A DNA stretch of 64,000 bases from Aureimonas altamirensis (lineage in GTDB: Bacteria > Pseudomonadota > Alphaproteobacteria > Rhizobiales > Rhizobiaceae), in contig NZ_JAMQCO010000008.1 of NCBI RefSeq assembly GCF_023702225.1, positions 124,001-188,000 on the forward strand, in the 5' to 3' direction. The translations under genes were made by a program, and so were the position numbers. Position 1 is the stretch's first letter. Each line of letters begins with the position of its first letter. Below, one piece after another: positions 36,114 through 44,416 of the stretch. The notes under the pieces were generated by a model. That model was not told the origin of the DNA. It ran no database searches and was given only the letters and a program-made list of their open reading frames with translations.

Positions 36114-37859
36114 CTAGTCCTTCAGCCAGGGCTGGGATTTCTTCTGGAGGCGGTTCGCAAGCAGCGTCGCGGCAATGGAAATGACCAGGATCACCACCGT
36201 GATGGCATTGGCGAACTGGGTGAACCCTTCGGAGGCATAGCGGTAGGCCAGAACGGACAGGAGCGGCGTGGTCGGCGTGAACAGAAGCACCACCAGAGAC
36301 AAGTCGCGGATGATCTTCACGAAGACGATCAGCGCGCCCGCCGAAATGCCGCGGACAGCCAGCGGAACGGTGATGGCGAAGAGCCGGCGCACGAAGCCGG
36401 CGCCGGTCAGGCGCGCGCTTTCGTCGAGGTCGCCCGACACCTGCGCGATCACCGCACGCCCCGTCTGCACGGCGAACGGAACGAGGTAGGCCGTCGCCGC
36501 CAGCACCAGCATGGCGAAACTGCCGTACAGCGCCGGAAACGGCCCGATCGGCGCGCCGAACAATGCGATGTAGGCAGCGCCGAAGGCGATTCCCGGCACC
36601 AGAAGCGGCAGGAACCCGAGCTGGTTTATGATGGCGACGAGGGGGCCGTTTCGGTATCGGGCGAGCACATGGGCGACGAGAAGGCCGACAGCGCTCGCCG
36701 TGAAGGCGACGACGACACCGAGACCGATGGTTACGGCACTTGACAAAAGAATGGCGGGATTATGCCGGATGCCCGGTTGCCCCTGGGCGATGGTGGCTGC
36801 CGATTGCCCCGTCCAGTAATGCAGCGTCCAGTTGGAGAACAGCGCCGATGACGCCGGCGCGAGGCTGGACGCGACGAGGATGACGACCGGGACGATCGTC
36901 GTCGCGAGGCAGATGGCGAACGCGACGCCGCACAGCGGCAGGCGCGCGCCACCCAGCGGCAGCCGCTTCGAACGACCGCCCTTGCCCGTCACCGTGGCAA
37001 AGGAGCGGCGGCCCGAGATGACCCGGTTGCCGAGCCAGAGAAAGGCCGCGGAGACGGCGATCAGCATCACCGCGATGACGTAGCCACGGGCTGTCTGGCC
37101 GATCTCGATCATGCCGAACAGCCGGGTCGCCAGCGTCTGCATCCGGACGGGCAGCCCCAGCAGGGCGGGTGCGGCGAAATTAGATACGGCGCCGGCAAAC
37201 GTCAGCGAGGCGCCCGCCACGACGGCCGGAAGCGCGATGGGCAGGACGATACCGAACAGAATGCGCCTGCGCCGCGCCCCGGCCAGTTGCGCCGCCTCGA
37301 CGAGGTCGGAGTTCACGGTCGCCAGGGCCGCCGCGATGACCGTGAAGGCAAGCGAGTAGTAATGCGCGATCATGACGATCATCGTGGGCACGATGCCCCA
37401 GGCGAGCCAGTCCGGCACATCGAGCCCGAGACCGGCCAGAAACCCGACATCCCCGCCCACCCGCGCATTGCGGAACAGCGATCCCCAGGCCAGCGCCGTG
37501 GCGAAGCTGGGAATCATGAAGGGCAGCGTGGCCATGAGGCCGATGGTGCGGCGGCATGGCATGTCGGTCATGACGACGAGCCAGGCCAGGAACCCGCCGA
37601 TGACCACACAGCCGGCGGCGACGCCGAAACCGAGCGTCAGCGTGTTCGCCAGGGGCAGCCAGAACAGGTTGCGCGACAATCGGCTCGCAAGGACGTCCCT
37701 CCACGCGACGAGCGTATCGGGGCGGAGGGTTTCGGCAAGGATGGTGAACAGCGGCGCGGCGATGAGCACGCCGAGAAGCAGCAGGACGGCGAGCTTCGCC
37801 GGCAGGCCCGGCCCTGCGGCCAACCGGCGCCCCCGTCCTGTCATGGGAAGGGCCGACAT
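36114..37859 (-). CDS. Fbp-type ABC transporter permease (double-domain)
   Basis: The product is 581 residues containing two complete permease halves in one chain, as in FbpB/AfuB. About twelve helices are visible. The two coupling loops are 'AAQLAGARRRRILFGIVLPIALPAVVAG' and 'SARLTGAGFVRRLFAITVPLAVRGISAG', each with the conserved glycine. It directly follows the binding-protein stop without a gap and precedes the ATPase by 2 bp, giving a three-gene importer. Confidence 0.92.
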   Translation of the reverse strand: MSALPMTGRGRRLAAGPGLPAKLAVLLLLGVLIAAPLFTILAETLRPDTLVAWRDVLASRLSRNLFWLPLANTLTLGFGVAAGCVVIGGFLAWLVVMTDMPCRRTIGLMATLPFMIPSFATALAWGSLFRNARVGGDVGFLAGLGLDVPDWLAWGIVPTMIVMIAHYYSLAFTVIAAALATVNSDLVEAAQLAGARRRRILFGIVLPIALPAVVAGASLTFAGAVSNFAAPALLGLPVRMQTLATRLFGMIEIGQTARGYVIAVMLIAVSAAFLWLGNRVISGRRSFATVTGKGGRSKRLPLGGARLPLCGVAFAICLATTIVPVVILVASSLAPASSALFSNWTLHYWTGQSAATIAQGQPGIRHNPAILLSSAVTIGLGVVVAFTASAVGLLVAHVLARYRNGPLVAIINQLGFLPLLVPGIAFGAAYIALFGAPIGPFPALYGSFAMLVLAATAYLVPFAVQTGRAVIAQVSGDLDESARLTGAGFVRRLFAITVPLAVRGISAGALIVFVKIIRDLSLVVLLFTPTTPLLSVLAYRYASEGFTQFANAITVVILVISIAATLLANRLQKKSQPWLKD

Positions 37860-38981
37860 CTACTGGAGCGACAGGACGAGGTCGGCGACATCCTGCCGGA
37901 TTTCGGCCGTCCGTGCGGGGTCGATACGCCACGATGTCAACTCCTGCAGCGGCACCGCGTCCGGGTGATTGCCGATGTCGTTGCGTGTCGCATAATCCCC
38001 GGCGACATAGAAGGGCGCGAAGGCCTCTCCGCCTGTCGGGCTGTCGTCGCCCATCATGAAATCGATGGCCAGCCGGGCGGCGGCCGGGTGCCGCGTCTTC
38101 GTATTGATGGCCAGAACCGCAGGGAAGACGATGCCGTTCGACGGTTCGACCGCATTGGCGATCTGGAGCGCACGCCCCTCCTCCTCGTTGTCGCGCCGAT
38201 CGGAGTAGGAGGTAAAGCCGACAGGCGGGTTCTCCTGGCCCTTGCGCCCCACGGCGGCGTTTACGTCGTCGGTGGAGCCCACGAGGATAAGGTCGTTGGC
38301 GAAAAGATCGGCTATGAACTGCTCGCCGGCATTGTCGAACCCATCGGCGAGTTCGATCTGCCGGCCGAACTGCGCCTCATAAGCCTTCGCCATCGCCTCG
38401 CCCCGAAGGACGAACTCGGTCATCAGGTCGAGATAGTCGCCGCGTTGCAGCGGATCGACCATCACGACGCGGCCCCGCCAGTCTTCCGTCGTCAGTTGCC
38501 AGAGATTATCGATGGGCGCGCCGTCCGGATTTGCATCCTCATTGTACATGAGAAGCTTGGTCGACAGCCGCTGGGCAAGGAGAGGCTGCTTGAACGCCTC
38601 GTCCAGCCGCCCTGCGATGCGCGGCGGCACATAGCGTTGCACGATACCGGAGCCGACCAGTTCCGACAGAACGACCGGCGTATCGGAGATATAGATCACG
38701 TCGGCATTCGCGATGCCGGCGGCGGCTTCCGTCTTGAGGCGTGTGATCTGCTCGGTCGACGACATGTCGTTCGAGATCATGTCGATACCCGGATAGGCTT
38801 CCTCGAATGCCTTCTCCACCCGTGCGATGCGGCTCGTGAAGGCGTAGACGGTCACCTGGCCTTCCTTGCGCGCGGCTTCCAGGAGCTGCTCCGGGCTTGC
38901 GGTATCCAGGTCCTGCGCCAAGGCCGGCGTGCAGGCGGCGGCCGCGGCCAGTGCCGCGAGGGACAATGCGGTTCTCTTCAT
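37860..38981 (-). CDS. Fbp/Afu-type ABC transporter substrate-binding protein
   Basis: The product is 373 residues. The signal peptide (MKRTALSLAALAAAAACTP... cleaved near ALA-QD) leads into a ferric-binding-protein-like fold: 'LLEAARKEGQVTVYAFTSRIARVEKAFEEAYPGID' and 'VIYISDTPVVLSELVGSGIVQRYVPP'. This fold covers iron, thiamine, phosphonate, polyamine and sugar-phosphate binders. I see no clear pair of adjacent tyrosines near the C-terminus like those ligating iron in FbpA, and the RpiR regulator and phosphatase point to phosphorylated ligands. ATG 38981 has GAGGAA upstream. A degenerate RpiR-type site lies about 70 bp before it. Confidence 0.9.
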   Translation of the reverse strand: MKRTALSLAALAAAAACTPALAQDLDTASPEQLLEAARKEGQVTVYAFTSRIARVEKAFEEAYPGIDMISNDMSSTEQITRLKTEAAAGIANADVIYISDTPVVLSELVGSGIVQRYVPPRIAGRLDEAFKQPLLAQRLSTKLLMYNEDANPDGAPIDNLWQLTTEDWRGRVVMVDPLQRGDYLDLMTEFVLRGEAMAKAYEAQFGRQIELADGFDNAGEQFIADLFANDLILVGSTDDVNAAVGRKGQENPPVGFTSYSDRRDNEEEGRALQIANAVEPSNGIVFPAVLAINTKTRHPAAARLAIDFMMGDDSPTGGEAFAPFYVAGDYATRNDIGNHPDAVPLQELTSWRIDPARTAEIRQDVADLVLSLQ

Positions 38982-39051
38982 CGATTCCTCCAATGAATGC
39001 CGATCTTGGGGTCGGCCTTTATGCGCATTTACTTGCAACGATCTGATGACA

Positions 39052-39067
39052 TGCAATTTATTTTGCA
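39052..39067. promoter_or_regulatory. RpiR-type operator before the Fbp-like ABC operon
   Basis: TGCAA and TTGCA arms with a 6-bp AT-rich spacer. The core and spacing match the two stronger sites upstream of rpiR. It lies 71 bp before the binding-protein start and 41 bp after the rpiR stop, inside an AT-rich stretch unlike the surroundings. Confidence 0.55.
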
Positions 39068-39107
39068 CCATCGCGGCGCGCATCGCCTTGGCGGCAGTGC
39101 GACCGGT

Positions 39108-39947
39108 TCAGCGTGTATCGAAACGCGCCAACAGGGTGCCGACCCGCTCGAGCCGCTCCATCGACCGCCGTTCGTCGGACCGGGCCATCTGGAGAATGAG
39201 CGCGTTGGTGATCGTCATCGGCACGAGAAGCGTCTGGAACGCCTCCTCCGAACCGGATCTGGGCGCGAAGAGCAGATGATCGCCGCGCGGCAGCAGCGAA
39301 GGCCCCAACGTGTCGGAAATCGTCACCGCCACCGCCCCGATATCCGCAGCATGGCCCACGACCTTGCTCCAGTGCCGGGGCGTACGGCGGAAGGCGAAGC
39401 CGATCAGCGCGTCGGGCTTTTCCATCGCGGCGAGGCGCTCGGCAAGGTCTCTCGCGTCGCCGGAGAGGACCACCGTATCGACCCCGATCCGGCGCAGCCG
39501 CCGGTCGGCCAGGACGGCCAAAGCCTCCGCGTTGCCGCGCGCGAAGATAAAGACCTTGCGGGCTGCTTCGAGCGCCGCGGCAGCGCCCTCTATCGCCGCA
39601 TCGGAAACGCAGTCCGTTATCGATGTCAGGGCTTGCGCCTCCTGCGCGACGAGATCCCCGAGGATCGATCCGTGCGCAGTGGCGGCAAGCGTATTGCGCA
39701 CGCGCGTCGCCGGGTCGGTCTTGACTATGAATTCCTGCCGGATGGCGTCCCGGAAGTGGGCGTAATTTTCAAAGCCGAGTTTGCGCGCAAGTCGCGACAC
39801 GGTCGCTTCGTGGACGCCGATCCGTCGTGCAAGCTCTCCCGCCGTGCCGAGGGCGACATCGCGCGGACGGGCGAGCAGCTCTCGAATGAGCTTCTGCTCC
39901 GAGCGGGTCAACTGTTCGGCCGATGTCTGGATACGCTCGAAGATCAT
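39108..39947 (-). CDS. MurR/RpiR family regulator (HTH plus SIS domain)
   Basis: The product is 279 residues. The N-terminal HTH_6 domain reads 'LTRSEQKLIRELLARPRDVALGTAGELARRIGVHEATVSRLARKLGFENYAHFRDAIRQEF'. The C-terminal SIS phosphosugar-binding domain is recognised by 'AARKVFIFARGNAEALAVLADRRLRRIG' and 'IGFAFRRTPRHWSKVVGHAADIGAVAVTISD'. ATG 39947 has GGGAGGG before it; the frame opens at 39974. RpiR proteins usually sense phosphorylated sugars. Its two upstream palindromes and one before the following ABC operon point to control of both. Confidence 0.92.
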   Translation of the reverse strand: MIFERIQTSAEQLTRSEQKLIRELLARPRDVALGTAGELARRIGVHEATVSRLARKLGFENYAHFRDAIRQEFIVKTDPATRVRNTLAATAHGSILGDLVAQEAQALTSITDCVSDAAIEGAAAALEAARKVFIFARGNAEALAVLADRRLRRIGVDTVVLSGDARDLAERLAAMEKPDALIGFAFRRTPRHWSKVVGHAADIGAVAVTISDTLGPSLLPRGDHLLFAPRSGSEEAFQTLLVPMTITNALILQMARSDERRSMERLERVGTLLARFDTR

Positions 39948-39973
39948 GGCGCCCTCCCGAAGCCAGAGCATCA

Positions 39974-39995
39974 TGATGCAATAAAAATTGCAAGT
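39974..39995. promoter_or_regulatory. RpiR-type operator, proximal site upstream of rpiR
   Basis: TGATGCAA, a 6-bp AT spacer, then TTGCAAGT: six of the eight right-arm bases match the perfect distal site. It ends 27 bp before the rpiR start codon region, in a 74-bp AT-rich gap. Confidence 0.6.
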
Positions 39996-40002
39996 TCAAT
40001 AA

Positions 40003-40024
40003 TGATGCAAATTTAATTGCATCA
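40003..40024. promoter_or_regulatory. RpiR-type operator, distal site upstream of rpiR
   Basis: TGATGCAA-N6-TTGCATCA, a perfect 8-bp inverted repeat with spacer ATTTAA, is the best match to the three-site consensus. It overlaps the final codon/stop of the RND permease gene, so the site has been fitted into the very end of the neighbour. Two sites 29 bp apart (about three helical turns) suggest cooperative binding on one face. Confidence 0.65.
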
Positions 40025-43000
40025 ACCTGCGACGTGATGCTCGTCCGGGGCTTTGGGCAGACGTTTCGACACGCGCCGCGCCAGCCCGTCCAGGAAGGTC
40101 AGGATAACAGGCACGAAGACCAGCGTCAGCACCGTGGACGAGATCAGCCCGCCGATCACCGCATGGGCCATCGGCGCGCGCTGCTCTCCGCCTTCTCCAA
40201 GGCCGAGCGCCAGCGGCAACATGCCGAAGATCATCGCCAGCGTCGTCATGACGATCGGGCGCAGCCGCACCGCCCCCGCTTCGGCAAGGCTGTCGCGCAG
40301 CGACAGCCCGCGCGCCCGCCCCTGGTTGGAATAATCCACCAGCAGAATCGCGTTCTTGGTGACGAGGCCCATCAGCATGATGAAGCCGATGATCGAGAAG
40401 ATGTTGAGCGTCGACCCCGTCGCCAGCAAGCCCAACAGCACGCCGATGAGCGACAGCGGCAGCGTCATCATGATGGCGAGCGGCTGGATGAAGGATCCGA
40501 ACTGGGAAGCGAGGATGAGGTAGATGAAGATCACCGCCAGCGACAGCGCCTCCACCGCATAGCCCATGCTTTCGGCCATGTCCTCGGCCTCGCCGCCGAA
40601 AACGACCCGGTATCCGGCCGGCACGTCGACGGCTGCGATCTCGCGCGTCAGGTCCGCGGTGACGTCGCCCAGCGCCCGCCCCTGAACATTGGCCGAGATG
40701 CGGATCTCTCGCGAGAGGTCCTTGCGGGTGACCGATTCCGGCGCCACGCTTTCGATGACGTCCGCCACCTGCGACAGGAGCACCGTCGTCGGCCGCCCAT
40801 CCTCGCCGGTGCGGCCCGTGGTGAGCGACAGGTTGCGCAACTGGTCGGCAACCTCCCGGCCCTCGCGCGGCAGGCGCACCACCACGTCGTAGCTCTCGCC
40901 ATCCGGCGCGTTCCAGACCGATATGGCATCGCCCGCGATCAGCGGCCGCAGCGTTTCGCCGACGGCTTCGATGGATACGCCGAGGTCGCTGGCGGCCTCG
41001 CGCCGGACCCGGATGGCATAGGTGGGCTTTTCGTTGTCGATGGAGGATTCCACCTCCACCGCGCCCGGTATCGCCTGCAGCCGCGACTTGATCTCTTCCG
41101 AGATCCGCTGAAGCTCTTCCTGCCCGTCGCCGAGAACGGAGACCTGGAGGGGCTTGGAAGCGGCGCCCCCGCCCCCATCGCCCATCGTGCTCTGGTTCAC
41201 CGAAATCTCCAGGCCCGCCACCGAGGAAAGGCGGCGGCGGATGGGTTCGGCGATCGCGCTGGTGGAGATGGATCGATCGCGCGCCGGCACGAGCTGCACG
41301 GCCACATTGGCCGCGTTCACGCCCCGCGCGCCGCCCGCGTTGATGGTGGAATAGAAGCTCTGCACCTCGGGGAACTCGCGCAGCGCGGCCTCTACCTGCC
41401 GCACCTTGACGCCCATATAGTCGAGCGAAGCGCCCTGCGGCCCCTCCACATAGACCGAGAATTCGCCATTGTCGCTCGGCGGCAGGAACTCGCCGCCGAT
41501 CCGCGGCACCAGCATCAGGCTGCCCACGAAGATGGCGAAGGCGGCGAACACCGTCAGATAGCGGTGGCGGAAGCTCCAGTGGATGACGGCCTTGTAGCGT
41601 GCCGCCAGTCTTTCGAAGGCGCGGTCGAAGCGCGCCACCTGGCGACCCAGAAAACCGCGCTTCGCATCGGGCGCGGTCGCCGGGTCGTACCAGACGCTCG
41701 ACAGCATCGGATCGAGCGTGAAGGCGACGAACAGGGAGATCAGGACCGCCACCGAGACGGTGACACCGAACTGCAGGAAGAAGCGGCCGATGATGCCGCC
41801 CATGAAGGCAACGGGCAGGAACACGGCGACGATGCACAGGGTCGTCGCCATGACGGCGAGGCCGATCTCGTTGGTGCCGTCGAGCGCCGCCTGCTTGTGG
41901 CTCTTGCCCATGTTCAGGTGCCGCGTGATGTTTTCCCGCACGACGATGGCGTCGTCGATGAGGATGCCGATGGACAGCGAAAGGGCCATCAGCGTCATCG
42001 TGTTGAGCGTGAAGCCCAGGAAATACATGACGGCGAACGTGCCGATGACGGAGATCGGCAGGGTCAGGCCGGTGATGACGGTCGAGCGCCAGGAATTGAG
42101 GAACAGGAAGACGATCAGCACCGTCAGCACGCCGCCTTCGACGAGCGTGCGCTGCACCTCCGCCGCCTGCAGCGCGATGGGCCTGGAGTTGTCGCGGCTG
42201 ACCGTCAGCGTGAGGCCCTCGGGCGCAAGCTCGCGCGCCAGGACGTCCACTTCGGCGCGAAGGGCCTGCGCCACCGCCACGGTATTGGCGCCCTGCACCT
42301 TCACGACGTCGACGCCCAGCGCGCGCACGCCGTTGTAGCTGGCGGCGCTGGTCAGTTCCGCGCCGCCGTCCACCACCTCCGCCACGTCCGACAGGTAGAT
42401 CGGGTAGCCATTGTCTTGCGCGACGATGATCTGCGGAAAATCGGCGACATCGGCAAGCCGGCCCTCGACCGTCACGATGCGCTGCCCGATGCCCGAGATC
42501 AGCGTGCCGGCGGCGCGGTCCTGGTTCTCGCGGCGGATCGCCGCCATGACGGTCGATACCGAGATGCCGTAGGCCTCCAGCCGCTCCGGATCCATCAGCA
42601 CGAGAACCTGGCGCGGGCTGCCGCCGACGATGGTCACCTGCCCGACGCCGGGAAGCACGCTGAGGCGGTTGACGATCACCTTGTCGGCCAGCGTCGTCAT
42701 CTCCGGCAGGCTGCGGCTGTCCGAGAAGACCGCGACCGACAGGATCGGCTGGTCGTCCGGGTTGAAGCGCGTCACCTGCGGCGTATCCACCTCGTCCGGG
42801 AATACGGCCTCCAGCCGCGCCACGCGGTCGCGCACCTCCTGCGCCGCCGCGCGCGAATCGACGTCGAGGTCGAACTGGATGACGACGACGGAGCGGCCCT
42901 CGTAGCTGTCGGAGGTGATCGTATCGATACCGCCGATCGTGTTGACCTCGGTCTCGATGCGGCGCGTCACCTCGCTTTCCACCGTCTCGGGCGAGGCGCC

Positions 43001-43156
43001 TTCATAGGCAGTGACCACCACCACCACCGGCAGGTCGACCTCCGGGAAGAGGTCGACGCCGAGCCGGTTGAACGAGAACAGCCCGACCACCAGGATGGCC
43101 AGCATCATCATGGTGGCGAAGACGGGATGGCCGACACTGACGCGGGTCAGGAACAT
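40022..43156 (-). CDS. RND efflux transporter permease (AcrB/MexF family)
   Basis: The product is 1044 residues, full length, with twelve predicted helices and two large periplasmic loops. The family opening '[48 protein letters not shown]' is clear, and the proton-relay aspartates sit in '[19 protein letters not shown]'. It exports drugs, solvents or metabolites using the proton gradient, as a trimer with a membrane-fusion protein (upstream) and an outer-membrane channel that is not encoded here. The adaptor gene precedes it by 6 bp. It does not look like a metal-type CusA, because no methionine triad is visible. Confidence 0.94.
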   Translation of the reverse strand: MFLTRVSVGHPVFATMMMLAILVVGLFSFNRLGVDLFPEVDLPVVVVVTAYEGASPETVESEVTRRIETEVNTIGGIDTITSDSYEGRSVVVIQFDLDVDSRAAAQEVRDRVARLEAVFPDEVDTPQVTRFNPDDQPILSVAVFSDSRSLPEMTTLADKVIVNRLSVLPGVGQVTIVGGSPRQVLVLMDPERLEAYGISVSTVMAAIRRENQDRAAGTLISGIGQRIVTVEGRLADVADFPQIIVAQDNGYPIYLSDVAEVVDGGAELTSAASYNGVRALGVDVVKVQGANTVAVAQALRAEVDVLARELAPEGLTLTVSRDNSRPIALQAAEVQRTLVEGGVLTVLIVFLFLNSWRSTVITGLTLPISVIGTFAVMYFLGFTLNTMTLMALSLSIGILIDDAIVVRENITRHLNMGKSHKQAALDGTNEIGLAVMATTLCIVAVFLPVAFMGGIIGRFFLQFGVTVSVAVLISLFVAFTLDPMLSSVWYDPATAPDAKRGFLGRQVARFDRAFERLAARYKAVIHWSFRHRYLTVFAAFAIFVGSLMLVPRIGGEFLPPSDNGEFSVYVEGPQGASLDYMGVKVRQVEAALREFPEVQSFYSTINAGGARGVNAANVAVQLVPARDRSISTSAIAEPIRRRLSSVAGLEISVNQSTMGDGGGGAASKPLQVSVLGDGQEELQRISEEIKSRLQAIPGAVEVESSIDNEKPTYAIRVRREAASDLGVSIEAVGETLRPLIAGDAISVWNAPDGESYDVVVRLPREGREVADQLRNLSLTTGRTGEDGRPTTVLLSQVADVIESVAPESVTRKDLSREIRISANVQGRALGDVTADLTREIAAVDVPAGYRVVFGGEAEDMAESMGYAVEALSLAVIFIYLILASQFGSFIQPLAIMMTLPLSLIGVLLGLLATGSTLNIFSIIGFIMLMGLVTKNAILLVDYSNQGRARGLSLRDSLAEAGAVRLRPIVMTTLAMIFGMLPLALGLGEGGEQRAPMAHAVIGGLISSTVLTLVFVPVILTFLDGLARRVSKRLPKAPDEHHVAG

Positions 43157-43162
43157 GCGGTG

Positions 43163-44281
43163 TCAGGCCCCGATTTCGACGGCGGTATCGGCCTTTAGCG
43201 CCGGCAGCGGCGCGACGACGACCGTATCGCCCGGCGCCAGCCCCTGCGTGAAGGCCAATAGTCCCTGGCGCGGCGGCACGGGATCGACCGTCACCGCCTG
43301 TCGAACCAGCCGGCCCTCGACGGCCTTCAGGACGAACTCGCCCGCATCGTCGCGCCGCAGCGCGGTTTCCGGCAGGGCGATGACGTTGCTGCGGCTGCCC
43401 GTGTTGAGGCTGCCCGTGGCGAACATACCGCCCTTCAGGAGCCCGTCCTCGTTGGGCAGTTCCAGATAGACGCGCACCGTGCGGGAGCCTTCCACGGCCG
43501 TCGGCGCGATGCGCACGACGCGGGCCTCGAAAGTGCGACCGGGAATGCCGTTGATGGACAGGCGGGCGGTCTGCCCGGGCCGCACTTCGGCGACACTGCC
43601 CGCCGGAACGCCGGCTTCCACTTCGATGATGTCGAGATCCACCATCGAGAGGAGCTCGGTATTGATGGCTACGGTCTGGCCGGGCTCGACCCGGCGCTCG
43701 GATATGACGCCGGCAAAGGGCGCCCGCACCGTGCCGTCCGAAAGATTGCGCTCCGCATCCGCGACCTCGGCGTCGAGCCCGCGCAACTGCGCCTCCAGAT
43801 TGGCCACGTTGGCCTCCGCTTCCAGCCGCACCGCCTCCGACGAAATGCCGCTCTGCCCGAGCCGGGCGCTGCGCGCCAGCACCGCCTGCGCCTGCCGAAG
43901 CTGCGCCTGCATCGCATCGCGCGAGGCGTGGCGTGCCGCCACTGTGCTTTCCAGCGGAACGAGATCGAATTGCAGCAGCACGTCGCCCTCTTCCACGGAC
44001 TGGCCGACCTTGACCCCGACATCCTCGACCGTGCCCGATACCTGCGCGGCCATGATGGTGCGGCGCGCCGGCCGGAGCGTGCCGGTGATCCGCAGATCGG
44101 CGGCGATGGTCTGGCTTTCGACGCGAGCAACCTCGACGGGCGAAAGCTCCAGCGGCCGCTCGGCCGTCTCCTCGGCCGGACCGCCGACCGCGGGCTCCCG
44201 CCCGTCGACGGCGACATAGGCCGCGCCCGCCACGAGGGCGAGCACGACGAGACTGACGAGGAACTTGCGCGAACGGGCCAT
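43163..44281 (-). CDS. RND efflux membrane-fusion (adaptor) protein
   Basis: The product is 372 residues. An N-terminal hydrophobic anchor (about residues 7-25) is followed by a lipoyl/barrel-sandwich hybrid ('AQVSGTVEDVGVKVGQSVEEGDVLLQFD'), a coiled-coil hairpin (about 115-185, rich in Ala, Gln, Leu and Arg, with 'LRGLDAEVADAERNLSDGTVRAPFAGVISERRVEPGQTVAINTELLSMVD' closing it), then beta-barrel and membrane-proximal domains. It links the inner-membrane pump to an outer-membrane channel. It is first in the two-gene operon and lacks an adjacent regulator. Confidence 0.93.
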   Translation of the reverse strand: MARSRKFLVSLVVLALVAGAAYVAVDGREPAVGGPAEETAERPLELSPVEVARVESQTIAADLRITGTLRPARRTIMAAQVSGTVEDVGVKVGQSVEEGDVLLQFDLVPLESTVAARHASRDAMQAQLRQAQAVLARSARLGQSGISSEAVRLEAEANVANLEAQLRGLDAEVADAERNLSDGTVRAPFAGVISERRVEPGQTVAINTELLSMVDLDIIEVEAGVPAGSVAEVRPGQTARLSINGIPGRTFEARVVRIAPTAVEGSRTVRVYLELPNEDGLLKGGMFATGSLNTGSRSNVIALPETALRRDDAGEFVLKAVEGRLVRQAVTVDPVPPRQGLLAFTQGLAPGDTVVVAPLPALKADTAVEIGA

Positions 44282-44361
44282 CGGGATCGTGCCGGATAAG
44301 GGATTCGGGATGCGCGGGACAGTGCCCGGCGATGATGTTCGATTAAGGGCCGACGCCCCGA

Positions 44362-44405
44362 GGCAAGCGCTTAACCTATTTCGCGCCCAAGCGAAATCGC
44401 TTGCC
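44362..44405. terminator. nested inverted repeat between pat-like gene and RND operon
   Basis: The outer arms are GGCAAGCG (44362-44369) and CGCTTGCC (44398-44405). The inner arms ATTTCGC (44378-44384) and GCGAAAT (44391-44397) enclose a 6-base loop. It lies 12 bp past the stop of the upstream gene and 81 bp before the adaptor start on the minus strand. It could terminate the upstream transcript or be the operator of an absent local efflux regulator. Confidence 0.45.
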
Positions 44406-44416
44406 GCCGCAACCGG

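Noticed and set aside
40034-43198. 1054-residue plus-strand frame
   Set aside because: Exact antisense of the RND permease, rich in His/Arg/Asp as expected of a shadow frame.
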